A stretch of DNA of 11,145 nt from DAOSVX01 sp964440405 (GCA_964440405.1 CAYTSB010000031.1:1-11145), one strand, 5' to 3'. Counted from the stretch's first letter, positions 1-5,507 are shown. Notes: generated by a model not told the origin, from the letters alone. Numbers and translations: made by a program.

Positions 1-251
1 GATTAACTGATGAAATATTTTTAAAAAAATATGATTTTATTTTTAAAGATACTAAAAAAATTGAATTAAAAACTGATAACGTACTTCTTTTTAAAAGTTC
101 TATTATATCTTTAAGCAATTATAATTATAAAATAAATAAAACTGTTTTAGATTTAAATAATAGTGATATTCTTAATATTAAAACTGAATATGAAGAAAAG
201 TTTATTAAACAAAATATTAAAATTAAGTATTTGGCAGCCACAAAAGATTAA
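1..251 (+). CDS. trmB: tRNA (guanine-N7-)-methyltransferase TrmB, C-terminal part
   Basis: Open frame entering from the left edge (first full codon at 3) and ending at TAA 249-251; about 82 C-terminal residues are visible. TrmB makes m7G at position 46 of tRNA with S-adenosylmethionine. Recognition rests on several blocks that, from memory, align in order and spacing with the C-terminus of Bacillus subtilis TrmB: FLKKY, then KTDN followed by LF, then LDLNNS (LDLHNS in Bacillus), then the family signature TEYEEKF near the end. KTDN and TEYEEKF lie in the tRNA/SAM-binding end of the Rossmann-fold enzyme. The N-terminus with the SAM-binding glycine motif lies outside the window. No clear terminator follows; an imperfect hairpin at 247-282 overlaps the next promoter instead. 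Confidence 0.85.
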   Translation, partial: LTDEIFLKKYDFIFKDTKKIELKTDNVLLFKSSIISLSNYNYKINKTVLDLNNSDILNIKTEYEEKFIKQNIKIKYLAATKD

Positions 252-282
252 CAATCTTCGACAATAAAAAAGAATTGTTAAT
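247..282. repeat. Inverted repeat overlapping the -35 box (possible operator)
   Basis: ATTAACAAT at 247-255 and ATTGTTAAT at 274-282 are perfect 9-bp arms with an 18-bp spacer; the pairing can continue inward (CTT/AAG) past one bulged A. The left arm covers the trmB stop codon and the right arm covers the -35 hexamer of the next operon. No T-run follows, so it is a poor intrinsic terminator; a repressor site is possible but inferred. Confidence 0.4.
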
Positions 283-303
283 ACTTAATAATTTTGGTAT
301 AAT
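275..303 (+). promoter_or_regulatory. Sigma-A-type promoter of the lipoprotein/ytxGH-type operon
   Basis: TTGTTA at 275-280 and TATAAT at 298-303, separated by 17 bp. The predicted transcription start near 310 leaves only about 15 nt before the ATG at 325. The -35 box lies inside the right arm of an inverted repeat (247-255/274-282). Confidence 0.75.
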
Positions 304-324
304 GGATTTGAAATACGGTGAATA

Positions 325-978
325 ATGAAAAAAATAGTATTAATTATATTACTCATAATTTTAGGAGTAGGATGTACTAAAGTAGATGAATTAAGCTATG
401 ATGATATATTCTATAGAGTAGTTTCATCTCAAATTGAATTAACTAATCAATATCGCACTGGATATAAATATTATGCTCCTAGAGGATTAAGAGTTAAAGA
501 TAACAAGGAATCTAATGAAATATTAGCTAACGATTTATATAATTATTATCTTTATGTAGATGCAATAAGCTACTTTAATAATACTAATCAAACTTATCAG
601 GTTGACAGTAATGCTTATTACTCTAAAGCTTATTTCAATAATAATATTTATGGTTATTTAGAAATAAATGAGGTTAAAGATAAATATCTAGTTGAAATGA
701 TGTATAATTATGCTAAAATAGAAGTAATAGTAGATAAAGAAAATTTAAATAGCACGATTTTAAATGCAACAACAATTTTATCTAGTATTCAATATAATTA
801 TCAAATAATAAGTAGTTATATGGGGGAAGATGCTTTAGATTTTAATGAAGTAGAGGTTGATATCTTTGAAGCAAAGAAAACAGAAAGCAACATTATTAAA
901 TATCAGGAAAAATATGGTAATTATGATGAAAATGAAGAAGAAGGGGAGCAAATTCCCGATCCAGATTTGGTAAGATAA
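325..978 (+). CDS. Putative secreted lipoprotein, function unknown
   Basis: 217 aa. The N-terminus has the form of a lipoprotein signal peptide: KK, then a hydrophobic run, then Cys at residue 17 (IILGVGC). The lipobox is imperfect, with Gly rather than Leu at -3 and Leu at -4, so lipidation is likely but not certain. The body is rich in Asn, Tyr and Asp, with no further membrane segment and an acidic tail (ENEEEGEQIPDPD). I recognise no domain. Start supported by GGTGA (317-321) three bases before the ATG and a promoter just upstream. It is the first gene of an operon that continues 9 bp downstream with a charged protein and then DUF948 and YtxH genes, which suggests an envelope role. Confidence 0.75.
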   Translation: MKKIVLIILLIILGVGCTKVDELSYDDIFYRVVSSQIELTNQYRTGYKYYAPRGLRVKDNKESNEILANDLYNYYLYVDAISYFNNTNQTYQVDSNAYYSKAYFNNNIYGYLEINEVKDKYLVEMMYNYAKIEVIVDKENLNSTILNATTILSSIQYNYQIISSYMGEDALDFNEVEVDIFEAKKTESNIIKYQEKYGNYDENEEEGEQIPDPDLVR

Positions 979-987
979 AGGACAGGT

Positions 988-1755
988 GTGATTGTGAAGC
1001 TATTTAGTAAAATAAAAAATATACTTTTTGATGAAGAGGAAGTAGAAGTTCCGGTATTAACTAAGGAAGAACCTAAAAAAGAAAAGACAGAAGAGTTAGT
1101 TGTTTCAAAAAAAGAAGTTAATTATGAAAAAGAATATAATGAAAGAGAATTATTTAATTCTCCTCAAACATTCAATTTCCCGGCTTATGAAGAGACAAAA
1201 GAACTTAAAAGAGAAAAAGAAGAACCAAAGGAAGAAGTCAGGAGTAGTCGTAGTTTAAATATTTTAGAATATGAAAAAAGACAGAAAAAGGACAAGCCAG
1301 CAATATTTAAAAAAGAAGAGAAAACTGATAGTAAACCTTTTAAACCATCGCCAGTTATTTCACCAGTCTATGGGATAATTCATAATAGTGAAGATATTAA
1401 AACAATTAAAAGTTCAGCAACACCTAAACCGAGAACTACAGGACCAATTGATGTTGATGCTATTAGGAAAAAAGCTTATGGAACTTTAGAAGATGAAATT
1501 GTAAGTACTTTAGAACGACCATTGGAAAGTTTTTATGAAAAAGAAGTTACAAAAACAATTGATGAGTTATTAAACGATAATATTGACGAAGAAGATGAAC
1601 CAATTAGGAACAAATTAGATTTATTAGATGAAATTGAACAAGAATTAGATAATATTCCTAAGAGAGAAACTAAGATCAATCCTGATGATACAATTGAAAG
1701 TGATTTATTTAATTTAATTGATTCAATGTATGAAAAGAAAGAGGAGAAAGACTAA
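988..1755 (+). CDS. Highly charged acidic/lysine-rich protein with N-terminal amphipathic helix
   Basis: 255 aa, no transmembrane segment. Residues 1-15 (VKLFSKIKNILF) look like an amphipathic membrane-targeting helix, as at the start of SepF or SftA. Residues 16-115 are a low-complexity Glu/Lys linker. Around 121-130 is a conserved-looking SPVISPVYGI, and residues 155-250 hold acidic helices (EEDE, LLDEIEQELDN). Start is ambiguous: GTG 988 with AAAGGA (977-982) five bases upstream, or GTG 994 with AGGTG (984-988). The stop shares one base with the next start (TAATG at 1753-1757). No domain is confidently recognised. By position (between trmB and ytxG/ytxH homologues) it could correspond to the N-terminal linker of an SftA-like translocase that lacks a motor here; that is inference. 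A cytoskeletal or division adaptor is an alternative. Confidence 0.75.
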   Translation: MIVKLFSKIKNILFDEEEVEVPVLTKEEPKKEKTEELVVSKKEVNYEKEYNERELFNSPQTFNFPAYEETKELKREKEEPKEEVRSSRSLNILEYEKRQKKDKPAIFKKEEKTDSKPFKPSPVISPVYGIIHNSEDIKTIKSSATPKPRTTGPIDVDAIRKKAYGTLEDEIVSTLERPLESFYEKEVTKTIDELLNDNIDEEDEPIRNKLDLLDEIEQELDNIPKRETKINPDDTIESDLFNLIDSMYEKKEEKD

Positions 1756-2051
1756 TGATGGAATTTTTACAAATTTTTTTACCAATCATAATTTACTTTT
1801 TATTAATAATTATCTTGATAGTTGGCATAATATTAGGTATAAAGTTTATTAGAACAACCACCAAGATTGAAAAAGTTGTCGATGATGTTAATGATAAAGT
1901 GCAATCTTTAAATGGTTTATTTAGTGTTATCGATTTTACGACCGATAAAATAGTAAATCTTACTGATAAACTAGTTGATAAAATATCAATGTTGATTTCC
2001 AAATTATTTTTTAGAAAAAATAATAAGAAAGAAAATATAGAGGAGGAATAA
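1755..2051 (+). CDS. DUF948 / YtxG-like membrane protein
   Basis: 98 aa. One N-terminal transmembrane helix (about residues 6-30, LPIIIYFLLIIILIVGIILG), then a helical segment VVDDVNDKVQSLNGLF...TTDKIVNLTDKLVDKI, typical of DUF948 proteins of Bacillota (YtxG in Bacillus subtilis), and a basic/acidic tail. Role in the family is poorly defined (envelope, general stress). The ATG at 1755 overlaps the previous stop by one base; GAGGAG at 1741-1746 sits 8 bp upstream. A second ATG follows at once (1758) and could also be used. The next gene begins one base after its stop. The pairing DUF948-YtxH is the same as ytxG-ytxH of Bacillus, which supports the call. Confidence 0.85.
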   Translation: MMEFLQIFLPIIIYFLLIIILIVGIILGIKFIRTTTKIEKVVDDVNDKVQSLNGLFSVIDFTTDKIVNLTDKLVDKISMLISKLFFRKNNKKENIEEE

Positions 2052-2052
2052 T

Positions 2053-2469
2053 ATGGGAAAAAGAAGTGGCTTTGGTAAATTTTTAGCAGGAGCAGTAGTC
2101 GGAGCTGGCTTAGGTGTTTTATTTGCGCCTAAAAAAGGAATTGAAACAAGGCGTGAACTTAAAACAAAAATTGATGAATTAATTGAAAAAGCAAAGAATA
2201 TTGATATTAAAGAAGTCCAAGAAACAATTGAAAATAAAATAAAAGAGATTACAGCAGAACTTGCAGATTTAGATAAAGAGAAGGTTTTAAAAATTGCTAA
2301 AAAGAAAGCTAGAGTACTTAAAGCAAAAGTAGATGAATTAGTTAAACTGGCAATTGAAAAAGGAACTCCAATCTTAGAAAAAACTGCTAATGAAGTTAGA
2401 GAAAAAACTGTTGAAGTATTAGAAGATATTATCTTTAAATTAGAAAAAAAGAATTCTAGTAAAAACTAG
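2053..2469 (+). CDS. YtxH domain-containing protein
   Basis: 138 aa. Residues 7-35 are the YtxH signature: a glycine-rich hydrophobic segment (GKFLAGAVVGAGLGVLFAP) followed by KKG and a TRRELK basic stretch. The remainder (about 35-130) is a long Lys/Glu amphipathic helix or coiled coil (DELIEKAKNI, EITAELADLDKE, ARVLKAKVDELV). Family members are small envelope-associated proteins, stress-related in Bacillus; the biochemical role is unknown. The start has a strong GAGGAGGA site (about 2040-2047), and the gene follows the DUF948 gene by one base, so they are very probably translated together. The TAG stop lies inside the right arm of the operon's terminator. Confidence 0.9.
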   Translation: MGKRSGFGKFLAGAVVGAGLGVLFAPKKGIETRRELKTKIDELIEKAKNIDIKEVQETIENKIKEITAELADLDKEKVLKIAKKKARVLKAKVDELVKLAIEKGTPILEKTANEVREKTVEVLEDIIFKLEKKNSSKN

Positions 2470-2479
2470 AATTCTTTTT
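2446..2479 (+). terminator. Intrinsic terminator of the lipoprotein-ytxH operon
   Basis: Perfect 14-bp stem: A5 plus GAATTCTAG (2446-2459) against CTAGAATTC plus T5 (2466-2479), with a 6-nt loop TAAAAA. The U-tract is itself the right end of the stem. The hairpin overlaps the last codons and stop of the YtxH gene. Confidence 0.85.
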
Positions 2480-2498
2480 ATTAACTATTCTTTTTATC

Positions 2499-2527
2499 TT
2501 GTTAATCATAAAATAATATGTTAAGAT
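2499..2527 (+). promoter_or_regulatory. Promoter of the tyrS T-box leader
   Basis: TTGTTA at 2499-2504 and TAAGAT at 2522-2527 with a 17-bp spacer, immediately after the preceding terminator. Predicted start near 2534, one base before the first T-box helix. Confidence 0.7.
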
Positions 2528-2533
2528 AATATC

Positions 2534-2707
2534 AGTAATTAAGAGTTACTATAAATAATTTGGTGTTGATGGAATTTACGACTCCGGAACCAAATCGTTA
2601 ATTGCGTTAAGATTAAGAGTGTATGAATATTCATAAAATAAGGTGGTACCGCGGAGATAAATTTCGCCCTTATAATGGATATTTTTTTATTAGAAAGAAG
2701 GAATATT
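2534..2707 (+). promoter_or_regulatory. Tyrosine-specific T-box riboswitch (compact)
   Basis: The leader senses uncharged tRNA-Tyr. Visible parts in order: stem I base GTAATTAA (2535-2542) with TTAATTGC (2598-2605, one G-U pair); a purine-rich internal loop GAGTTACTATAAATA holding the Tyr codon TAC at 2547-2549 as likely specifier; an upper helix ATTTGGT (2558-2564)/ACCAAAT (2589-2595) capped by the 24-nt distal region; a small stem III palindrome at 2622-2635; and the T-box sequence AAGGTGGTACCGCGG (2640-2654), whose TGGT bulge would pair with the tRNA NCCA end. AAGG (2640-2643) closes on CCTT (2668-2671), with GCGGA/TTCGC inside. There is no clear stem II region. Unusually, no terminator hairpin abuts the T7 run at 2682-2688; CCTT could pair with AAGG of the tyrS ribosome binding site (2698-2701), so control may be translational. 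T-box identity is firm; the mechanism is inference. Confidence 0.9.
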
Positions 2708-3943
2708 ATGAAAAAAACAAACTTTGAATTAATCAAAGAAAGAGGATATATCTATCAGGGAACTAATGAAGAAATAATAAAAGATATAATTAATGGTAAG
2801 CCAGCAACATTTTATTTAGGTATAGATCCAACTGCAGATAGTTTACATATTGGTCATTTTTTTGCATTGACTTTAGTTAGAAGACTTCAAAAAATGGGCC
2901 ATCATCCCATTGTGGTTGTCGGTGCAGCCACAGCATTAGTCGGTGATCCTTCTGGAAGAAGTGACCTTAGAACTGTGCTTACAAAAGAGCAAGTTAATTA
3001 TAATAAAAAAGAGGTTAAAGGCTTAATAGAAAGATTTGTTGACACAAAAAGTAATAATAAAGCATTAATATTAGATAATTCAGAATGGATCAATCCAGAA
3101 AGTTACATTGATTTTATGAGAAATGTAGGAATTCATTTTAATGTAAATAAAATGCTTGCAACTGATTGTTATAAAAAAAGATTGGAACAGGGCGGCTTAA
3201 CTTTCTTAGAAATGGGTTATATGTTAATGCAGGCTTATGATTTTGTATATCTAAACGAGAATTATAATTGCATTTTACAAATTGGCGGATCAGATCAATG
3301 GGCTAATATGGTTGCTGGAGTTGAACTGGCAAGAAAAATGGATTTTGTAAATGGCAAAAAAGAAAGAATAATAGAATCTTTAACTTGCCCCTTATTAGTC
3401 AAAGCTGATGGTGAAAAAATGGGAAAAACATCTGCGGGGACATTATGGATATCTAGAGAAAAGACAACGACCTATGATTTCTATCAAATGTTTATTAATT
3501 CTTATGATGAAGATGTTGAGCGACTACTGGCATTTTTTAGTGACTTTGAAATGGAAGATATTAAAAGAATGTGTCAAGATGATATAAGAGAAGCTAAGAA
3601 AATAATGGCTTTTGAAGTTACTAAATTAGTTCATGGTGAAGAAGAGGCTTTAAAAGCTAAGAAAGCAGCTGAGGCATTATTTAGTGGTTCTGGAGTTTCA
3701 GAAAACATGCCTACTATTAATCTTGATGATTGCCAAGAAATGCTAATTGTCGATTTATTAGCATTATCAGGAATTATTTCTTCTAAATCAGAAGCAAGAA
3801 GATTAATAGATCAGGGTGGGTTAACTATTAATGATCAAAAAATAATAGATCCTAACTTCATAATAAACAAAAATAATTATGAAGAAGGATATATTGTTAT
3901 TAAAAAAGGTAAAAAACAATTTTATAAAGTTGTATTTAAATAG
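2708..3943 (+). CDS. tyrS: Tyrosyl-tRNA synthetase
   Basis: 411 aa, class I aminoacyl-tRNA synthetase charging tRNA-Tyr in the cytoplasm. The nucleotide-binding HIGH motif is at residues 47-50 within YLGIDPTADSLHIGH; the bacterial TyrRS GGSDQW block is at 193-198; the KMSKS-type loop is KMGKT at 237-241. A C-terminal S4 RNA-binding domain covers about 345-411 (SGIISSKSEARRLIDQGG, then INDQKI). Length is normal for bacterial TyrRS (about 410-425). I chose the ATG at 2708 because AGAAGGA lies 5 bases upstream; an in-frame ATG at 2675 lies inside the T-box switch region, has no ribosome binding site and would add 11 non-homologous residues. Regulated by the T-box leader. The 3' end overlaps the convergent kinase gene by 8 bp. 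Confidence 0.97.
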   Translation: MKKTNFELIKERGYIYQGTNEEIIKDIINGKPATFYLGIDPTADSLHIGHFFALTLVRRLQKMGHHPIVVVGAATALVGDPSGRSDLRTVLTKEQVNYNKKEVKGLIERFVDTKSNNKALILDNSEWINPESYIDFMRNVGIHFNVNKMLATDCYKKRLEQGGLTFLEMGYMLMQAYDFVYLNENYNCILQIGGSDQWANMVAGVELARKMDFVNGKKERIIESLTCPLLVKADGEKMGKTSAGTLWISREKTTTYDFYQMFINSYDEDVERLLAFFSDFEMEDIKRMCQDDIREAKKIMAFEVTKLVHGEEEALKAKKAAEALFSGSGVSENMPTINLDDCQEMLIVDLLALSGIISSKSEARRLIDQGGLTINDQKIIDPNFIINKNNYEEGYIVIKKGKKQFYKVVFK

Positions 3944-4499
3944 GAAAACTTACAATAATAGTTGTACCATAATGATAAATAGATTTAATTTCAAATTTAC
4001 CATTATGGTTTTTTATTGTTTCTTTAATAGATTTTAAGCCAACTCCATGACCATTTTTTTTAGTTGTTAAATTAATGTTTTTAAGTTTACTTAAAATATC
4101 TTTTTTTATTCCAAAACCATTATCCTTTAAAGATATAGTTAAGAAATCATTTTTTATATTAGTTTTAATTTCGATCTTATTGGCATTAGCTTCAATAGCA
4201 TTTTTAATGATATTAACAAACATATCTTTAATTTTATGATAATTACCAAAGATACTGGCATAGCATTTGTGATAAGTAATTACTACATTATAGTTAGTTT
4301 GATAATAGTTAATTAATTCTTTAATCAAACTATCAACGAGAAAAAACTTCTGCTCGGCATTACTTTTATTAACTAAATTAATACAATTATCAATTTCACT
4401 TATTAAAAAATTTTGATATTTACTTTTGTCCATTTTTAAATAGCCTTTACAAATAGTAAAAGAGTTATTTAGTTCATGAATTATTTCTTTAGTTAACAT
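3936..4499 (-). CDS. Soluble sensor histidine kinase lacking an input domain
   Basis: 187 aa from the preferred start. It contains only the catalytic core: a HisKA-like dimerisation helix with the phospho-acceptor His8 in EIIHELNNSFTICKGYLKM, then a HATPase_c domain with N-box NIIKNAIEA (about 96-104), G1 box DNGFGI (126-131) and G2 box GHGVGL (150-155). No transmembrane, PAS, GAF or HAMP segment is present. H-E-x-N...KGYLKM resembles the soluble sporulation kinases of Bacilli (HEIRNPLT...KGFL), but Pro of HExxNP is Asn here. No response regulator is adjacent. Start chosen at 4499, with GGTGA (4509-4505) five bases upstream, rather than 13 codons earlier, where no site exists and the promoter would be coding. 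The size is close to the phosphotransferase Spo0B, but the intact ATP-binding motifs argue for an active kinase. Substrate unknown. Confidence 0.8.
   Translation of the reverse strand: MLTKEIIHELNNSFTICKGYLKMDKSKYQNFLISEIDNCINLVNKSNAEQKFFLVDSLIKELINYYQTNYNVVITYHKCYASIFGNYHKIKDMFVNIIKNAIEANANKIEIKTNIKNDFLTISLKDNGFGIKKDILSKLKNINLTTKKNGHGVGLKSIKETIKNHNGKFEIKSIYHYGTTIIVSFPI
3966..4014 (+). terminator. Probable tyrS terminator inside the opposing kinase gene
   Basis: ACCATAATG (3966-3974) pairs with CATTATGGT (4001-4009); after one A/C mismatch TAAAT (3976-3980) pairs with ATTTA (3995-3999). Six T follow (4009-4014). It lies 22 bp after the tyrS stop but within the 3' coding part of the minus-strand kinase gene, about where it encodes NHNGKFEIKSIYHYG. 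Confidence 0.65.
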
Positions 4500-4520
4500 A
4501 TTTATCACCAAAAAGATATT

Positions 4521-4548
4521 ATCATATAAAAAAAGCACAACTTGTCAA
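4521..4548 (-). promoter_or_regulatory. Promoter of the kinase gene
   Basis: Minus strand: TTGACA (4548-4543), 16-bp spacer, TATGAT (4526-4521). Perfect -35 hexamer. It lies inside the terminator of the upstream EIIB-like gene: the -35 box is the hairpin loop region and the spacer contains the T7 tract. Predicted start near 4514, about 15 nt before the ATG. Confidence 0.6.
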
Positions 4549-4554
4549 ATTGTG
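4528..4554 (-). terminator. Intrinsic terminator of the EIIB-like gene
   Basis: Minus strand: CACAATTT (4554-4547) pairs with AAGTTGTG (4543-4536) around a GAC loop; the 8-bp stem includes one T-G pair and is followed by C and seven T (4534-4528). It begins 4 bp after the EIIB-like stop codon. Confidence 0.7.
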
Positions 4555-4558
4555 TCGA

Positions 4559-4870
4559 TTATAAAAAATCTTTAATATATTTTTTTAAAGCTCTGGCATC
4601 CTTGCCAAAAATTATTTTTAATTGATTATCAATTTCTACTATTCCTTTAGCTCCTAAACGCTCAATACCTTCTTTATCAACCTTGGTAATGTCTTTTAAA
4701 GCTACTTTAAAACGAGACATATTACATTCGGCACTAATAATATTATCTTTGCCACCTAAATATGTAATTAATTTGTTGATTTCAACTCCAAAATCTCTTT
4801 TGTTAACTTTAATAACAATTAGAGATATAGTAATTAAAGCTACTACAATAATTAGATATTGCCAATACAT
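4559..4870 (-). CDS. Membrane-anchored orphan PTS EIIB domain (glucose-type)
   Basis: 103 aa. Residues 3-21 form a transmembrane helix (WQYLIIVVALITISLIVI) and residues 28-103 a complete glucose-family EIIB domain: LITYLGGKDNI, the phospho-acceptor region SAECNMSRFKVALKD with Cys49, then VDKEGIERLGAKGIVEIDNQLKIIFG. This lines up with the EIIB of PtsG (GGKENI...DACITRLRV...LGAAGVV...IFG); Thr in the CITR motif is Ser here (CNMSR). No EIIC, EIIA or sugar enzyme lies nearby, so it cannot transport on its own. A phosphate relay or a regulator reading PTS phosphorylation is possible (inference). Start at 4870: GGTGA (4880-4876) lies 5 bases upstream, and TATAAT (4893-4888) just above it. The kinase gene follows on the same strand but has its own promoter. 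Confidence 0.82.
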   Translation of the reverse strand: MYWQYLIIVVALITISLIVIKVNKRDFGVEINKLITYLGGKDNIISAECNMSRFKVALKDITKVDKEGIERLGAKGIVEIDNQLKIIFGKDARALKKYIKDFL

Positions 4871-4887
4871 TTATATCACCTAGCAAA

Positions 4888-4893
4888 ATTATA
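4888..4893 (-). promoter_or_regulatory. -10 box of the EIIB-like gene
   Basis: Minus-strand TATAAT at 4893-4888. No good -35 hexamer is seen at 16-18 bp (only T-rich sequence). The GGTGA ribosome binding site starts 7 nt downstream, so the predicted 5' UTR is about 11 nt. Confidence 0.5.
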
Positions 4894-4925
4894 CTACAAA
4901 TCAGTAAAAAATAAAACTTAAATTC

Positions 4926-4952
4926 ACTATTTACAATAATTCACATAAATTA
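4926..4952 (+). promoter_or_regulatory. Sigma-K-like promoter of the spore-coat gene
   Basis: AC at 4926-4927, a 16-nt spacer and CATAAATTA at 4944-4952 match the Bacillus sigma-K pattern (AC, 16-17 nt, CATANNNTA). There is no sigma-A-type pair in the interval. Late mother-cell expression would suit a coat protein. A sigma-E site is an alternative, because CATAAATT also resembles that -10. Confidence 0.5.
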
Positions 4953-4982
4953 ATAATGAGAATACATGAAAGGGTGAATATT

Positions 4983-5426
4983 ATGTGTGAAAATAATAAC
5001 AATAAATCTAATTGTTGTTCTAGTTGCGTAGCCGACATTTTATCAGTGATTCTTCTATTACAACAAAATGCATGTCCGGAAAACTGTTTAGAAACCTGTG
5101 ACCGTCCGATATTAGGTGGAGGACCAAATTGCTTGATTTGTAATACCAGACCAGTAATGCTTTACACGTGTTGTGGAAACGGAACTCCTTGGACAATGCC
5201 TACAACTCGCGACGATGGCGTTAATAATGAAGAAGGAGTTACATGCTCAAATGTCTTTAGAGTAGAAAAACTAGACGGTAATTGCGCTACATTTAGAGTC
5301 TTGGCACCAAATCCAGATCCAACTTGCATCTCTTTATATGTCGCAACAACTTCTTTCTTCACAATGGATTTAAATTGTTGCTGTGCAATTAGATGCTTAA
5401 ATGATACTTATGTAGAGTGTTTATAA
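4983..5426 (+). CDS. Spore coat/exosporium protein of the CotY/CotZ/ExsY family
   Basis: 147 aa with 19 cysteines. These proteins self-assemble into disulfide-linked lattices of the spore coat crust or exosporium. Recalled ExsY/CotZ blocks are present in order: an N-terminal Cys-rich CVADILSVILLLQ (ExsY CVVDVVKFINELQ), NTRPVMLYTCCG (NTRPFILYTKTG), VFRVEKLDGNCATFRVL (IFRVESVDDDSCAVLRVL), DPTCISLYVATTSFFTMDLNCCCAIRCL (DPICTFL...TVDLSCFCAIQCL). Length is near the family norm of about 150. Start chosen at 4983, with AAAGGGTGA (4969-4977) ending five bases before it; the in-frame ATG at 4956 has no site. A sigma-K-like promoter precedes and a strong terminator follows, so the gene is monocistronic. 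It is the only clear sporulation gene in the window. Confidence 0.9.
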   Translation: MCENNNNKSNCCSSCVADILSVILLLQQNACPENCLETCDRPILGGGPNCLICNTRPVMLYTCCGNGTPWTMPTTRDDGVNNEEGVTCSNVFRVEKLDGNCATFRVLAPNPDPTCISLYVATTSFFTMDLNCCCAIRCLNDTYVECL

Positions 5427-5448
5427 AGGACTAATGTCCTTTTTTTTT
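5425..5448 (+). terminator. Intrinsic terminator of the spore-coat gene
   Basis: AAAGGAC (5425-5431) pairs with GTCCTTT (5436-5442) around a TAAT loop; T continues to 5448 (nine T from 5440). The left arm starts within the TAA stop codon. Confidence 0.85.
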
Positions 5449-5460
5449 GCAAGGATGAAG

Positions 5461-5489
5461 TTGAATGATAAGCCTAAAAATGGTATAAT
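5461..5489 (+). promoter_or_regulatory. Promoter of the Fic gene
   Basis: TTGAAT (5461-5466), 17-bp spacer, TATAAT (5484-5489). Predicted start near 5496, exactly at the GGTGA ribosome binding site (5496-5500), so the 5' UTR would be about 12 nt. Confidence 0.75.
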
Positions 5490-5507
5490 AAAAATGGTGA
5501 TATAATA

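Noticed and set aside
1793..2002. Antisense open frame opposite the DUF948 gene
   Set aside because: A shadow of a well-supported gene; no promoter or ribosome binding site and no recognisable protein. The same holds for the frames at 2539-2736, 4683-4883, 5162-5362, 6305-6505 and 8337-8522.
2671..2676. TATAAT as a second tyrS promoter
   Set aside because: The hexamer follows the T-box switch, but 17 bp upstream is the GC-rich CCGCGG region with nothing like a -35 box; it is best explained as part of the T-box expression platform.
2675..2707. Upstream ATG adding 11 residues to TyrRS
   Set aside because: It has no ribosome binding site, overlaps the riboswitch and adds residues absent from other TyrRS proteins; ATG 2708 has AGAAGGA at good spacing.
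4956..4982. Upstream ATG for the spore-coat gene
   Set aside because: No ribosome binding site precedes it, and the AAAGGGTGA site would lie inside the coding region; ATG 4983 is well placed.
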